64,000 nt of DNA from Microbacterium sp. SLBN-154. Lineage in GTDB: Bacteria > Actinomycetota > Actinomycetes > Actinomycetales > Microbacteriaceae. The stretch is taken from NCBI RefSeq assembly GCF_006715565.1, contig NZ_VFNL01000001.1, positions 3,038,001 to 3,102,000 of the forward strand. The letters are read 5' to 3'. Position numbers and translations under genes: made by a program. The notes under the pieces were generated by a model. That model searched no databases. It had not been told where the DNA came from and saw only the letters and a list, made by a program, of their open reading frames with translations. Below are positions 16,785 through 25,388 of the stretch, in pieces (the first letter of the stretch is position 1; the number at the start of each line of letters is the position of its first letter).

Positions 16785-18185
16785 GTGACCCCTGACACCG
16801 CCTCATACGATCTCGCCGTCATCGGCGCTGGGCCCGCGGGCACGGCGGCCGCCCTCCGGGCCGCGGAACTCGGTGCCACGGTCGTCGTCCTCGAGGCGTC
16901 CGACCGCCTCGGCGGCACCTGTGTGAACACCGGCTGCGTCCCCACCCGTGTGCTCGCCAAGGCCGCCCGCTTGATGCGTGAGGTGGGCGCGGCGCGGGAG
17001 TACGGGGTCGTGACGCACCCCGAGGCCCTCGATTGGCCCGCCACCGTCGCCCGCGTCCGCGACCGGGTCGACCGGGTACGAGCAGTGAAGAACGAGGCTG
17101 AGAGATTCGCGGAGGCGGGGATCGACCTCGTGCAGGAGGGCCGCGCACGCTTCGCCGACGCGCACACCCTCGTGCTCGACTCCGGTCGGCGCATCCACGC
17201 CTCCTCGATCATCGTCGCAGTCGGCGGGCACTCCCGCCGTCTTCCGGTTCCGGGTGCGGAGCTGGCGACCGTGCCCGAACACGTGCTGGAGCTGTCGAGC
17301 CTCCCGCGGCGGGTCGCGATCATCGGCGCGGGCAACACCGGGGCGCAGCTGGCGACCGTCTTCGAGTCGTTCGGTGCGCACGTGACGCTGCTCGACGTCG
17401 CACCGCGCGTGCTCATGGCCTCCGACGCCGACGTGTCGGCCGCCATCGCCTCATCGTTCGAAGGCCACGGGATGACGGTGCGCACCGGCATCGCCGGCGT
17501 GGACGCCCTCGAGGAGGGGGGCGACGGGATCGTCCTCCGGTGGCGCGAGCGCGACCGAACCGACGAGACCCCGCGTTCCGACCGCTTCGACGTCGTCGTC
17601 ATGGCCACCGGCTGGCCGGCCGACGTCGAAGACCTGGGCCTGGAGCATGCGGGCGTCGAGGTCGAGCGTTCTGCGATCCCCGTCGACTCCTACTTCCGCT
17701 CGGCCGTGCCGCACATCCTCGCGGTGGGCGACGCGACCGGGCGCGACATGCTCGTGCAGGCAGCGCAGTTCGAGGGCGAGGCGGCGGCGGAGAACGCGGT
17801 CCTGGGGGTGAACCGTCGGACTCCGCACCATCTGCTCCCCGCGGGGGGATTCACCGATCCCGACTACGCCGGAGTGGGTCTCACCGAAGATCAGGCTCGC
17901 GATCGCGACGAGCGCTGCATCGTCGCGATCGCGCAGTACGCCGACCTCGAGCGCGCGGTCATCGACGATCGCGCTGTGGGGTTCCTCAAGCTGATCGCCG
18001 ACAACCGCCGCGAGCTCATCCTCGGCGCTCACGCCGTCGGCGAGAACGCTGTCGAGGTCATCCAGTCGGTGACGACGGCGATGGCGGCCGGGATCGACGT
18101 GGCCACCCTCGCAGGTGTGAAGTTCGCCTATCCGACCTACAGCGCGATCATCGGGCTGGCCGCCCGGCAGCTCCTCCGGGCGTGA
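16785..18185 (+). CDS. mercuric reductase / dihydrolipoyl dehydrogenase-like FAD flavoprotein
   Basis: 466-residue pyridine nucleotide-disulfide oxidoreductase. FAD motif AVIGAGPAGTAAALRAAELG, redox-active disulfide in GGTCVNTGCVPTRVL, NAD(P) motif VAIIGAGNTGAQLATVFESF and the second FAD segment ILAVGDATG. The C-terminal interface domain is present but ends in ARQLLRA. It has no C-terminal Cys pair and no N-terminal metal-binding domain, so it is not a typical mercuric reductase. It also stands away from any 2-oxoacid dehydrogenase genes. Likely an orphan flavin reductase. GTG start lies six bases after CACACT, a weak -10, suggesting leaderless translation. Confidence 0.85.
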   Translation: MTPDTASYDLAVIGAGPAGTAAALRAAELGATVVVLEASDRLGGTCVNTGCVPTRVLAKAARLMREVGAAREYGVVTHPEALDWPATVARVRDRVDRVRAVKNEAERFAEAGIDLVQEGRARFADAHTLVLDSGRRIHASSIIVAVGGHSRRLPVPGAELATVPEHVLELSSLPRRVAIIGAGNTGAQLATVFESFGAHVTLLDVAPRVLMASDADVSAAIASSFEGHGMTVRTGIAGVDALEEGGDGIVLRWRERDRTDETPRSDRFDVVVMATGWPADVEDLGLEHAGVEVERSAIPVDSYFRSAVPHILAVGDATGRDMLVQAAQFEGEAAAENAVLGVNRRTPHHLLPAGGFTDPDYAGVGLTEDQARDRDERCIVAIAQYADLERAVIDDRAVGFLKLIADNRRELILGAHAVGENAVEVIQSVTTAMAAGIDVATLAGVKFAYPTYSAIIGLAARQLLRA

Positions 18186-18280
18186 TCTTCGCGGCTCGCC
18201 GCGCCGCAGCATCCGTTCGCTCCCGCTCCGCACCCCGCACCGCGCCGCACCGCAGCCGCTCCGACCCCGCCCTCACCCCG

Positions 18281-18341
18281 GTTCATTCGTCGCATACGTA
18301 CGTCTCGAGCCTCCCTTTGCGTACATCTGCGACGAACGAAC
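18281..18341. repeat. palindromic intergenic element, copy 1
   Basis: Left arm 18281-18303 (GTTCATTCGTCGCATACGT...) and right arm 18319-18341 (GCGTACATCTGCGACGAACG...) form an imperfect inverted repeat with a 15-bp centre. A second copy lies 163 bp further. The 410-bp gap 18186-18595 between two converging genes holds these two copies and a CACCC-rich stretch (about 18405-18438); I see no gene in it. Confidence 0.75.
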
Positions 18342-18443
18342 GGGGCAGGACCGCGAGGCGGGTCACGGGGGCTATGGGCGAGGGGTAACGGATCAATGAC
18401 CGCGCCACCCCACCCCACCCACCCCGCACCCACCCCGAGCATC

Positions 18444-18504
18444 GTTCGTTCGTCGCAGACGTACGTCCGGAGCGTCTCATCGCGTACATCTGCGACGAAC
18501 GAAC
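18444..18504. repeat. palindromic intergenic element, copy 2
   Basis: Left arm GTTCGTTCGTCGCAGACGTA... (18444-18466) and right arm 18482-18504 are inverse copies matching at about 21 of 23 positions. It matches copy 1 in arms, length and orientation, while the centre differs. No T-run, so not an ordinary intrinsic terminator. Confidence 0.78.
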
Positions 18505-18595
18505 CGCGGAAAGAGCGCGGAGCGGGTGAGCTGGGAGATGGATGACAGCGAGGGCGGCCGGTGGACGAACCGCCGCGAGTGCGCGACGTCAGAGG

Positions 18596-19732
18596 CTAAA
18601 GGTCGACGTCGATCAAGACCGGCTCGGGCTGGAGCAGCAGGCCGAACTCGGCGTGCACCCGGCCCTGGATGAACCGCGCCAGCTCGGCGATCTCGTCCGC
18701 CGTGGCCCCGCCTCGGTTGGTCAGCGCGAGCGCGTGCTTCGTCGACACCGCCGCGCGCGAACGCGGAAGCTTGAAGCCCTTGCGGATGCCGGACTGCTCG
18801 ATGAGCCAGCCCGCGCTGACCTTCACATCGGACTCCGCTGTCGACAGGGGCGGCACACTGCCGTCGAAGTTCGTCAACGCCACCACGACCACCGGATCGA
18901 AGTCGGGCGCGACCGGCCAGCGCGGGCACTCCGGCGGGAGGGTCCGGGCGAAGGATGCCGACACGACGGCGTTCTGGAAGAAGGATCCGGCGCTCCACGT
19001 GTCGGGGTCGGCGTCGTCGAGCACCATGCCCTTCCGCGCGCGGATCTGCAGCACCTGCTCACGCACGAAGCCGAGCGTCACCGCGGCTCCGGGCTCGAGG
19101 CCGAGCGCCGTCCGCAGCTGATCGCCGTGGATCTCACGGGGCGCGTCTCCGATGACCGCGAGCTCCACAGTGACCGACAGGATCACCGCGCGTCGCTCGG
19201 GTACCGAGCCGTAGTGGTGTTTGAGCACCGAGGTGCGGAAGCCGAGCCCGAGCTCGGCAGCCGGAACAGTGGACACCTCGCCGGTGGTCTCGTCGATGAG
19301 CTCGACCTCGACGAGGGTCTGGACGATCTCCTGGCCGTACGCGCCGATGTTCTGCACGGGTGCGGCACCGATCGTTCCGGGGATGCCCGACATCGCCTCG
19401 ACGCCCGCGAACCCGTGTTCGACGGTGTACCCCACGAACGCGTCCCAGTCGTGGCCCGCCTGTACCCGCAGGCGGATGAATCCTTCGCGTGCGGCCGGGA
19501 GCGTCTCGATCCCGCGGGTCAGGATCCGCACGACCGTGCCCGGGAACGGCTCGTCGCCCACCAGCAGGTTCGATCCGCCACCGAGCACGAACCAGGGGTC
19601 ACCCGTCGACCACACCTCGCGGAGCGCGTCGACGAGTTCACCGGTCGTCCGCGCCTCGATCATCCGCTCGGGGATTCCGCCTGCGCGAAGCGTCGTGAGG
19701 CTCGACAGCGCGACGGGGGGAACCTCGGTCAT
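18596..19732 (-). CDS. murB: UDP-N-acetylmuramate dehydrogenase
   Basis: 378-residue FAD enzyme that reduces UDP-N-acetylenolpyruvylglucosamine with NADPH in peptidoglycan precursor synthesis. Motifs: TTLRAGG at the N-terminus, FVLGGGSNLLVGDEPFPG (FAD), GIPGTIGAAPVQNIGAYGQE, the catalytic serine in SAGSFFQN, and KVSAGWLIEQSGIRKG near the C-terminus. Length is that of the longer actinobacterial/E. coli type. Its ATG overlaps the stop of the MaoC-type gene by four bases, giving a coupled chain hadA-hadB-murB, a conserved order in related actinobacteria. Confidence 0.96.
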   Translation of the reverse strand: MTEVPPVALSSLTTLRAGGIPERMIEARTTGELVDALREVWSTGDPWFVLGGGSNLLVGDEPFPGTVVRILTRGIETLPAAREGFIRLRVQAGHDWDAFVGYTVEHGFAGVEAMSGIPGTIGAAPVQNIGAYGQEIVQTLVEVELIDETTGEVSTVPAAELGLGFRTSVLKHHYGSVPERRAVILSVTVELAVIGDAPREIHGDQLRTALGLEPGAAVTLGFVREQVLQIRARKGMVLDDADPDTWSAGSFFQNAVVSASFARTLPPECPRWPVAPDFDPVVVVALTNFDGSVPPLSTAESDVKVSAGWLIEQSGIRKGFKLPRSRAAVSTKHALALTNRGGATADEIAELARFIQGRVHAEFGLLLQPEPVLIDVDL

Positions 19733-20169
19733 CGAGTCCCGTCGCCGGCAGGCGCACCGGTGGCGTCGGCCGGCCGCACGCGCACCTGCGCCTTGCCGAG
19801 CACCGTGGTGTCGGCGGCGGTCACGGTGAGGTCGATGCGGACCGCCTCGTCGGCCACCTGACCGATCCGGGCGACGATGTGAAGATCGGCACCGTCGGCT
19901 GCGTCGACGACGACCGGTCGGGTGAACCGCACACCGTAGTCGAGGATGCGACCGCTGTCGCCGAGCCACGGCATGATCGTGCCCACGGCGACACCCATCG
20001 TGAGCATGCCGTGCGCGAGGACCCCGGGAAGCCCGACCTCGGCGGCGATGTCGTCGCGGTAGTGGATGGGGTTGAGATCGCCCGACGCTCCTGCGTAGCG
20101 CACCAGCGATTCGCGAGTGAGGTGGATCGTGCGTTCGGCGATGACGTCGCCCACGGTGACGGCGTTCAT
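19729..20169 (-). CDS. MaoC family (R)-hydratase, HadB-like
   Basis: 146 residues with the hot-dog fold hydratase motif YAGASGDLNPIHYRDDIAAE (catalytic Asp/His) and the following LPGVLAHGMLTMG. It probably hydrates or dehydrates acyl-thioesters as the catalytic half of a heterodimer with the upstream FAS1-like subunit, like mycobacterial HadAB. In a genus without mycolic acids the substrate is unclear; fatty-acid dehydration is the usual suggestion. Its start overlaps the upstream gene's stop (ATGA at 20166-20169) and its stop overlaps the murB start, so the three are co-translated. Confidence 0.88.
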   Translation of the reverse strand: MNAVTVGDVIAERTIHLTRESLVRYAGASGDLNPIHYRDDIAAEVGLPGVLAHGMLTMGVAVGTIMPWLGDSGRILDYGVRFTRPVVVDAADGADLHIVARIGQVADEAVRIDLTVTAADTTVLGKAQVRVRPADATGAPAGDGTR

Positions 20170-20615
20170 GCGTCGCCCTCACCCACGAGCAGGACGGATG
20201 TCGCGGTCACGACGTGGGCGCCGGCGGCGTCGACCATCTCGGCTTCGCTGGTGACCATGGCGTTGCCGCCGAGCGTGCGGATTCCGGTGACGCTGAGCCG
20301 GGCGGTCAGCTCGTCACCCGCGACGATCGGACGCGAGTACTGGAAACGCTGCTCGGCGTGGAGCACGCGCGACAGCTCGATGCCACTGTCGGGTTCGGCG
20401 AGCAGCTGCTGCAGCGTGACGTCCTGCAGCACGATCGGGAACGTCGGCGGCGCGACGACGTCGGCGTACCCGAGGGCTTGCGCGGCGTCGGGGTCGAGGT
20501 GCTGCGGATCGTCGGCGAAGACCGCTCGCGCGAACTCGCGCACTTTCTCGCGGCCCACGAGATACGGCGGCGTCGGGGAGAACACGCGGCCGACGAGTTC
20601 GGGGTTCACTGGCAC
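20166..20615 (-). CDS. FAS1-like dehydratase domain protein, HadA-like
   Basis: 149 residues resembling the non-catalytic hot-dog subunit of HadAB (MPVNPELVGRVF, YLVGREKVREFARAV, VVAPPTFPIVL, QRFQYSRPIVAGDELTAR). It lacks the Asp-x4-His pair of MaoC enzymes and would be the substrate-binding partner of the next gene. The start is GTG at 20613-20615, exactly six bases after a -10 TAGGAT (20622-20627), with no ribosome site, so this is a leaderless first gene of hadA-hadB-murB. Confidence 0.87.
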   Translation of the reverse strand: MPVNPELVGRVFSPTPPYLVGREKVREFARAVFADDPQHLDPDAAQALGYADVVAPPTFPIVLQDVTLQQLLAEPDSGIELSRVLHAEQRFQYSRPIVAGDELTARLSVTGIRTLGGNAMVTSEAEMVDAAGAHVVTATSVLLVGEGDA

Positions 20616-20624
20616 CGGATCATC

Positions 20625-21422
20625 CTACCGAGCGGTCTTGCGGCCCCGAATGGCGCGCGCGGCCATCTGCACGGCGATGACCGTCAGGAAGGCCGCGAAG
20701 AGAATGTTGCCCAGCTGCGGATCGACGAGAGTGGCAAGCCACGTGCCGACGGGGGCGGTCACACACGCGGCGACGCCGACGATCGCGGCGGCAGGCAGGT
20801 CGACGTTCTTGCGGATCAGATTGCCGACGGTGCCCGAGATCGCCGTCGGGATCATCATCAGCAGCGAGGTCCCCTTGGCGAGGAGGTCACTCGTGCCGAA
20901 GAGGAGCAGCAGCACCGGCACCACGATCACCCCGCCGCCGACGCCGAGAAGACCCGCGAGGATGCCGGTGACGACACCGAGCGCGATGAGACCGAGCACC
21001 GTCACGACGGTGAGCGGAAGGCCGGCGTCCCGCGAGGGGATCACCAGGAACAGGGACACGATCACGATCACGAGGAATCCGACGAAACCCCACCGAAGCA
21101 CCGTCACGGGTGTCCGCGGAAGCAGCCAGGTGCCGATCTGGGCCCCCACCACCGCGCCGGCGGCGAGGATGAGAGCGGGGATCCAGGCGACGGAGTCGTT
21201 GACCGCATAGGCGATCACTCCGACCGCGGCCGTCGGGACGATGGCCGCCAGCGACGTCCCCGCCGCAAGCCGCTGGCCGTACCCGAGCACGAGGACGAGG
21301 AGCGGGACGACGACGGTGCCGCCCCCGACGCCGAACAGTCCGGACATCAGGCCGGCGATGAAGCCGACGCCGAGGCAGGTGAAGACGAAGCGCGCGTCGC
21401 GCGCTGTGGGGGCGTCGGTCAT
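20625..21422 (-). CDS. TauE/SafE family sulfite/anion exporter-like membrane protein
   Basis: 265 residues with two homologous halves, each opening with the family motif (GFIAGLMSGLFGVGGGTVVVP and GVVTGILAGLLGVGGGVIVV). About eight membrane helices. Family members export sulfite, sulfoacetate or other small organic anions; substrate here is unknown. Its ATG overlaps the stop of the DUF2510 gene by four bases. It ends 10 bp before the leaderless hadA start, so hadA has its own promoter inside this gene's 3' end. Confidence 0.9.
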   Translation of the reverse strand: MTDAPTARDARFVFTCLGVGFIAGLMSGLFGVGGGTVVVPLLVLVLGYGQRLAAGTSLAAIVPTAAVGVIAYAVNDSVAWIPALILAAGAVVGAQIGTWLLPRTPVTVLRWGFVGFLVIVIVSLFLVIPSRDAGLPLTVVTVLGLIALGVVTGILAGLLGVGGGVIVVPVLLLLFGTSDLLAKGTSLLMMIPTAISGTVGNLIRKNVDLPAAAIVGVAACVTAPVGTWLATLVDPQLGNILFAAFLTVIAVQMAARAIRGRKTAR

Positions 21423-22120
21423 TCCTCGAAGTACGCGTTGTCGATAACCCAGGCACCATCGACTTCGACGACGGTGTACTGCCAGCTTTCGACGATCGGC
21501 GCAGGGGTCTCCAACGGCTCGCCATCGAGGAAGAGACTGTCGTATGTCTCCGTCGTGTCGATGAAGATCGAGCCCTCAGACGAACCGATGCCCACGACCT
21601 CCACCTGATAGTTCTCCACCGACTGCGCGAAACCGGCCGACTGCTCCTCGAACGCAGCGCAATCGGTGAGTCCACCGCCTTCGCGGAAGGCCTCCGACGT
21701 CGCCTCGAGGTACTTGTCGCAGTCGCCCTCGCGCCATGCCTCGTCGTAGAGTTCGACCGCGCGCACGGCCTCCTGCTGGTCGGCTTCGTCGACGCCGCCA
21801 CCCGACGAGAAGACCCCGATCAGGATCGGGATGAGCACGGCGGCGGCGATGACGATGCCGAGGAGCACGACACCCAGAACCACCCACAGGATCCAGAGCT
21901 TGGACTTCTTCGGCTCGGTCGCCGCGGTGAAGGCCCCACCGGCGGGCGCATTCCCGGGCGCACCGGTGAAACCCGGCGCCGAGGGAGGGGCATCGGGGCC
22001 GGCGGGCGGCGCATCCGTCCCGTCCTCGGTCGACTGCACGTGCTCGGTCCACTTCGCACCGTCCCACCACCGGCGGGTGCCCGGGCCGTAGTCGTACCAG
22101 CCGGGAGGGTTCGTGCTCAT
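21419..22120 (-). CDS. DUF2510 domain membrane protein
   Basis: 233 residues. The N-terminus is a DUF2510 module (PPGWYDYGPGTRRWWDGAKW), a short Trp-rich motif common in actinobacterial membrane proteins. A Pro/Ala/Gly linker follows, then one transmembrane helix at about 77-100 (LWILWVVLGVVLLGIVIAAA) and an extracellular C-terminal domain with two cysteines (CDKYLE, LTDCAAFEEQ) that resembles a small NTF2/DUF4878-like fold. Function unknown. It is coupled to the downstream TauE gene by a four-base overlap. Confidence 0.8.
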   Translation of the reverse strand: MSTNPPGWYDYGPGTRRWWDGAKWTEHVQSTEDGTDAPPAGPDAPPSAPGFTGAPGNAPAGGAFTAATEPKKSKLWILWVVLGVVLLGIVIAAAVLIPILIGVFSSGGGVDEADQQEAVRAVELYDEAWREGDCDKYLEATSEAFREGGGLTDCAAFEEQSAGFAQSVENYQVEVVGIGSSEGSIFIDTTETYDSLFLDGEPLETPAPIVESWQYTVVEVDGAWVIDNAYFEE

Positions 22121-22178
22121 GCTCGCTCGTTTCGTCGTCTTCCGGCCGTGCGAGGAACCGGTGGCCGCCGCACTAAGA

Positions 22179-22523
22179 CTACTGCCGCCTCTCGGCGCAG
22201 CGAACGCAGCGGGTCGCGGTGGGCCGCACTTCCAGCCGCCCCTCCGGGATGGGGTTCGCGCACACCTCGCAGATGCCGTAGGTGCCCGCGGACACGCGGT
22301 CGAAGGCGGCGTCGATCCCCTCGAGCTCGGCCATCACGCCGACCCGCAGCCCCTCGATGCGCGACCACTCCGCGGACAGCGTTCCGCCCTCGGGATCGTG
22401 TTCGTCGTCGGCGGACTCGGCGCCGCGCGCGTCGCGCAGCTGCGCGAGCTGCACCTCGACCTCGGCGAGGCGCCGGCGCGCGGATTCGCGCACCGCGCGC
22501 AGGACGTCGACCGGGACCGTCAT
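22179..22523 (-). CDS. TraR/DksA family C4 zinc-finger protein
   Basis: 114 residues. A coiled-coil-like N-terminal half (VRESARRRLAEVEVQLAQLR) with acidic residues DDEHDPE is followed by a C4 zinc finger with Cys85, Cys88, Cys106 and Cys109 (ICEVC ... RCVRC). Members bind the RNA polymerase secondary channel or act as small regulators; in actinobacteria they are mostly uncharacterised. ATG lies seven bases after a -10 TAGCGT (22531-22536) with no ribosome site, so leaderless. It is divergent from the epimerase gene. Confidence 0.88.
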   Translation of the reverse strand: MTVPVDVLRAVRESARRRLAEVEVQLAQLRDARGAESADDEHDPEGGTLSAEWSRIEGLRVGVMAELEGIDAAFDRVSAGTYGICEVCANPIPEGRLEVRPTATRCVRCAERRQ

Positions 22524-22611
22524 GACGCGCACGCTACCGGTCGGGTCCGACATCGGCACCCTAGGCTCGAGGGGTGCGCCGGCGCCCCGCCCGCACGGAG
22601 AGGCGGACAGC

Positions 22612-23583
22612 GTGCGCGTCGTCGTCATCGGCGGAACCGGCCACATCGGCACCTTTCTCGTTCCACGGCTCATCCGCGCCGGCCACGAGGTCGTCTCGAT
22701 CAGCAGAGGTGCGAGGCCTCCGTACGTCGCCTCCTCGGAGTGGGATGCGGTGCGACAGGTCGTCGCCGACAGAGAGGCCGCCGACCGCGACGGCACGTTC
22801 GGCGAGATCGTGCTCGCCCACGACCCCGACGCCGTCGTCGACCTCCTCGCCTTCACCCCGGAGTCCTCCCGCTCCCTGGTCGAGGCCCTGCGCGGTCGCG
22901 TCGGGCACCTCGTCCACTGCGGGACCCTCTGGCGCTACGGCCCGAGCGATCGGGTGCCGATCCGCGAGGGTGAGGGCACGCCGCCGTTCGACGAGTACGG
23001 CATCCTCAAGGCCGAGATCGCCGCGCTCCTGGCCGCCGAGACCGCGGCCGGGGGGCTCGTCACCACCACCGTCGACCCCGGTCACATCGTCGGCCCGGGC
23101 TGGACGCCGGTCGGGCCGCTCGGCAACGGCGATCCGCGCGTCTGGTCGGATCTGTCGGCGGGTCGCACCCTCCGGGTGCCGGGAGGCGACGGCGCCCTCA
23201 TGCACCACGTCCACGCCGACGACGTGGCGCAGGTCTTCGAGCTCGCCCTCGCCCACCGCGACGCCGCCGCCGGCGAAGACTTCCACGCCGTCGCGCCGTC
23301 CGCCCTGACCGTCCGGGGATACGCGGCGGCCGCGGCATCCTGGTTCGGACGGCCTCTGTCTCTGGAGTGCATCACCTGGGAGCAGTTCCGCACCGAGACG
23401 AGCGAACGGTACGCCGACGCGAGCTGGGGGCACCTGCACCGAAATCATTACCTCAGCATCGACAAGGCTCGTTCGGTGCTCGGCTATCGCCCGCGGTACG
23501 AACCCGAAGACGCGATCCTCGAGTCTGTCAGGTGGCTCGTCGACAACGACAGGATGGATGTCGCGGGGCCGCTCCTGGTCTGA
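22612..23583 (+). CDS. NAD-dependent epimerase/reductase family protein
   Basis: 323-residue Rossmann-fold protein of the extended SDR type. It begins VRVVVIGGTGHIGTFLVPRL (NAD-binding GxxGxxG), with DAVVDLLAFTPESSR in the middle; a variant active-site region (HCGTLWRYG, DEYGILKAEI) replaces the classical YxxxK at the usual spacing but keeps Tyr and Lys (YGILK). Start is GTG 22612 with GGAGAGG upstream. A -10 TAGGCT at 22562-22567 gives a short leader. Substrate unknown; a nucleotide-sugar or aldehyde reductase are both possible. Confidence 0.8.
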   Translation: MRVVVIGGTGHIGTFLVPRLIRAGHEVVSISRGARPPYVASSEWDAVRQVVADREAADRDGTFGEIVLAHDPDAVVDLLAFTPESSRSLVEALRGRVGHLVHCGTLWRYGPSDRVPIREGEGTPPFDEYGILKAEIAALLAAETAAGGLVTTTVDPGHIVGPGWTPVGPLGNGDPRVWSDLSAGRTLRVPGGDGALMHHVHADDVAQVFELALAHRDAAAGEDFHAVAPSALTVRGYAAAAASWFGRPLSLECITWEQFRTETSERYADASWGHLHRNHYLSIDKARSVLGYRPRYEPEDAILESVRWLVDNDRMDVAGPLLV

Positions 23584-23646
23584 TCGGCGTCGTCCCGGCA
23601 CCGGGCACACGGCGGTTTCGAAGCGTGGACCGCTAACGTGGCCTGC

Positions 23647-23736
23647 ATGCCGAAAACTGCGGACGGATCCGACTGTCATAGTCCCGGCGCCCGGGTGACC
23701 CCGGGCGCGTCCCCGCGAGGGGAGGTGAACCGATGA
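23647..23736 (+). CDS. small leaderless ORF overlapping the CBS-domain membrane protein gene
   Basis: 29 codons (begins MPKTADGSDCHSPGARV, ends GEVNR). The ATG follows a -10 TAACGT (23634-23639) by seven bases, the spacing seen at leaderless genes throughout the window. Its TGA overlaps the ATG of the next gene (ATGA at 23733-23736), and its last codons contain that gene's ribosome site GGAGGTGAACCG. A hairpin GCGCCCGGG-TGAC-CCCGGGCGC (23687-23708) lies inside. Looks like a leader ORF with translational coupling; protein-level existence is unproven. Confidence 0.5.
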   Translation: MPKTADGSDCHSPGARVTPGASPRGEVNR

Positions 23737-25031
23737 ACGGCGACCTCCTCCTCAACATCGCCCTCGTGGTGGTCTTCGTCCTGATCGGCGGCGTGTTCGC
23801 CGCCACCGAGATGGCGCTGGTGACCCTCCGCGACAGCCAGGTCAACGCGCTGGCCGCGCGCGGCAAGCGCGGCCAGAAAGTCGCCGACCTGGCACGCAAT
23901 CCCAACAGGTTCCTCTCGGCCGTGCAGATCGGCGTGACGGTGGCCGGCTTCGCGTCAGCCGCCTACGGTGCATCGTCGATCGCACCGAGCGTCGCGCCGC
24001 TGTTCGTCTCCCTCGGACTCGACGAGGGATTTTCCCTCACCATCGCCACCGTGGTGCTGACCCTCATGATCGCCTACCTGTCGCTCGTGCTCGGCGAGCT
24101 CGTGCCCAAGCGCCTGGCGATCCAGCGCAACGCGCAGTTCGCCTACGGCGTCGCCCCGGTGCTGAACGGCTTCGCGGTGCTCATGCGCCCGGTGATCTGG
24201 CTGCTGTCGGTGTCGACGAACGCGGTGGTGCGCCTCCTCGGCGGCGACCCGCACAAGACCGGCGAAGAGCTCACCGAGGAAGAGCTGCGCGACATCGTCT
24301 CGAGTCATCAGGGCCTCCCGGAGGACGAGCGGCGCATCCTCGACGACGTGCTGTCGCTCCGGGGGCGTCAGATCAGCGAGGTCATGCGTCCGCGCCCCGA
24401 GGTGGTCGCTCTCGATCACGCCGACGAGGTGGGCGATGCCGCCGCGCGGGTGCGCGAGCTGCCGTACTCGCGCTATCCCGTCGTCGACCAGTCGATCGAC
24501 GACATCACGGGGTTCGTCCACGTCCGCGACCTGTTCGAGGCCGCGGCGGTCGACCCGCGTCAGCCCATCGGGCCGCTCGTTCGCGCCATCCCGTATCTGC
24601 CCTCGACCGCGCGGGTGCTCCCGACGCTCACGGGCATGCGGGCCGGCGGCGACCAGATCGCCGTCGTCGTCGACGAGTACGGCGGCACCGACGGCATCGT
24701 CACCCTCGAGGACCTTGTCGAGGAAGTCGTCGGCGAGATCTTCGACGAGTACGACACCGATGCGGCGACCGCCGACCTCTCCGAGAACGGCGGCACCGTC
24801 GACGGCCGGCTCAATCTGCAGGACTTCGAGGAGGCCACCGGGCTCACCCTCCCCCGCGGGTCGTCCGACACGATCGCCGGCTTCATGCTGGAGCGTCTCG
24901 GGCGCCTGGCCGTCGTCGGCGACACCGTCGAGGTGGAGGGCGCGACGCTGCGGGTGACGGCGCTGGATCGCCGGCGCATCGCCGAGCTTTCGGTCACACC
25001 GCATGCCGCGGCGGGGACCGTGGCCGAATGA
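23733..25031 (+). CDS. hemolysin/CorC family membrane protein (CNNM + CBS pair + transporter-associated domain)
   Basis: 432 residues. An N-terminal CNNM/DUF21 domain with four hydrophobic segments (about 5-160; includes [20 protein letters not shown] and [17 protein letters not shown]) is followed by a CBS pair (about 205-325; [55 protein letters not shown]). A C-terminal CorC_HlyC domain ([15 protein letters not shown]) completes it. Such proteins are tied to magnesium or cobalt efflux and are not true hemolysins. ATG has a strong GGAGGTGAACCG ribosome site and overlaps a 29-codon ORF. It converges on the guanidinium exporter gene with 18 bp between stops. Confidence 0.92.
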   Translation: MNGDLLLNIALVVVFVLIGGVFAATEMALVTLRDSQVNALAARGKRGQKVADLARNPNRFLSAVQIGVTVAGFASAAYGASSIAPSVAPLFVSLGLDEGFSLTIATVVLTLMIAYLSLVLGELVPKRLAIQRNAQFAYGVAPVLNGFAVLMRPVIWLLSVSTNAVVRLLGGDPHKTGEELTEEELRDIVSSHQGLPEDERRILDDVLSLRGRQISEVMRPRPEVVALDHADEVGDAAARVRELPYSRYPVVDQSIDDITGFVHVRDLFEAAAVDPRQPIGPLVRAIPYLPSTARVLPTLTGMRAGGDQIAVVVDEYGGTDGIVTLEDLVEEVVGEIFDEYDTDAATADLSENGGTVDGRLNLQDFEEATGLTLPRGSSDTIAGFMLERLGRLAVVGDTVEVEGATLRVTALDRRRIAELSVTPHAAAGTVAE

Positions 25032-25049
25032 CCTGCCCCCTCCCCCGGC

Positions 25050-25373
25050 CTATTCGGCGTCGCTGACGAGCTTCAGTCCGACGATGCAGCCGACGAGGCC
25101 GATGATCAGCAGCATCCGGACCCAGGAGAAGCCCTCGTCGCCCGTGATCATGGCGTAGAGCACGGTGAGGGAGGCGCCGATCCCGACCCAGACGGCATAC
25201 GCGGTGCCGGTCGGGATCTCGCGCATCGCCCAGGCCAGCCCGCCCATGCTCGCGACGAGGGCGATGCCGAACACGACACTCGGCCAGAGCTTGGTGAAGC
25301 CCTCGCTCTTGCCGAGGGCCGTGGCCCAGACGGCCTCGAGGACTCCGGAGATGATGAGGATGATCCACGACAT
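25050..25373 (-). CDS. gdx: small multidrug resistance family guanidinium exporter (Gdx/SugE)
   Basis: 107 residues, four transmembrane helices. The N-terminal [20 protein letters not shown] carries the essential Glu13, and helix 2-3 has [20 protein letters not shown], the Gdx/SugE rather than EmrE signature. Gdx proteins are dual-topology dimers that export guanidinium in exchange for protons. The start ATG has GTGGAGG eight bases upstream; a longer frame starting five codons earlier would begin inside the ribosome site. The leader carries a guanidine-III riboswitch ending almost at the ribosome site, which fixes the physiological substrate. Confidence 0.95.
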   Translation of the reverse strand: MSWIILIISGVLEAVWATALGKSEGFTKLWPSVVFGIALVASMGGLAWAMREIPTGTAYAVWVGIGASLTVLYAMITGDEGFSWVRMLLIIGLVGCIVGLKLVSDAE

Positions 25374-25388
25374 GATGCTCGCCTCCAC

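Noticed and set aside
18281..18504. Palindromic pair as ordinary terminators
   Set aside because: No T-runs, and the conserved part is the arms' exact sequence rather than pairing alone, which points to a repeat element.
22574..22612. GTG at 22574 as a leaderless start after TAGGCT
   Set aside because: It is in a different frame from the epimerase; the real GTG at 22612 has a ribosome site, so TAGGCT only gives a short leader.
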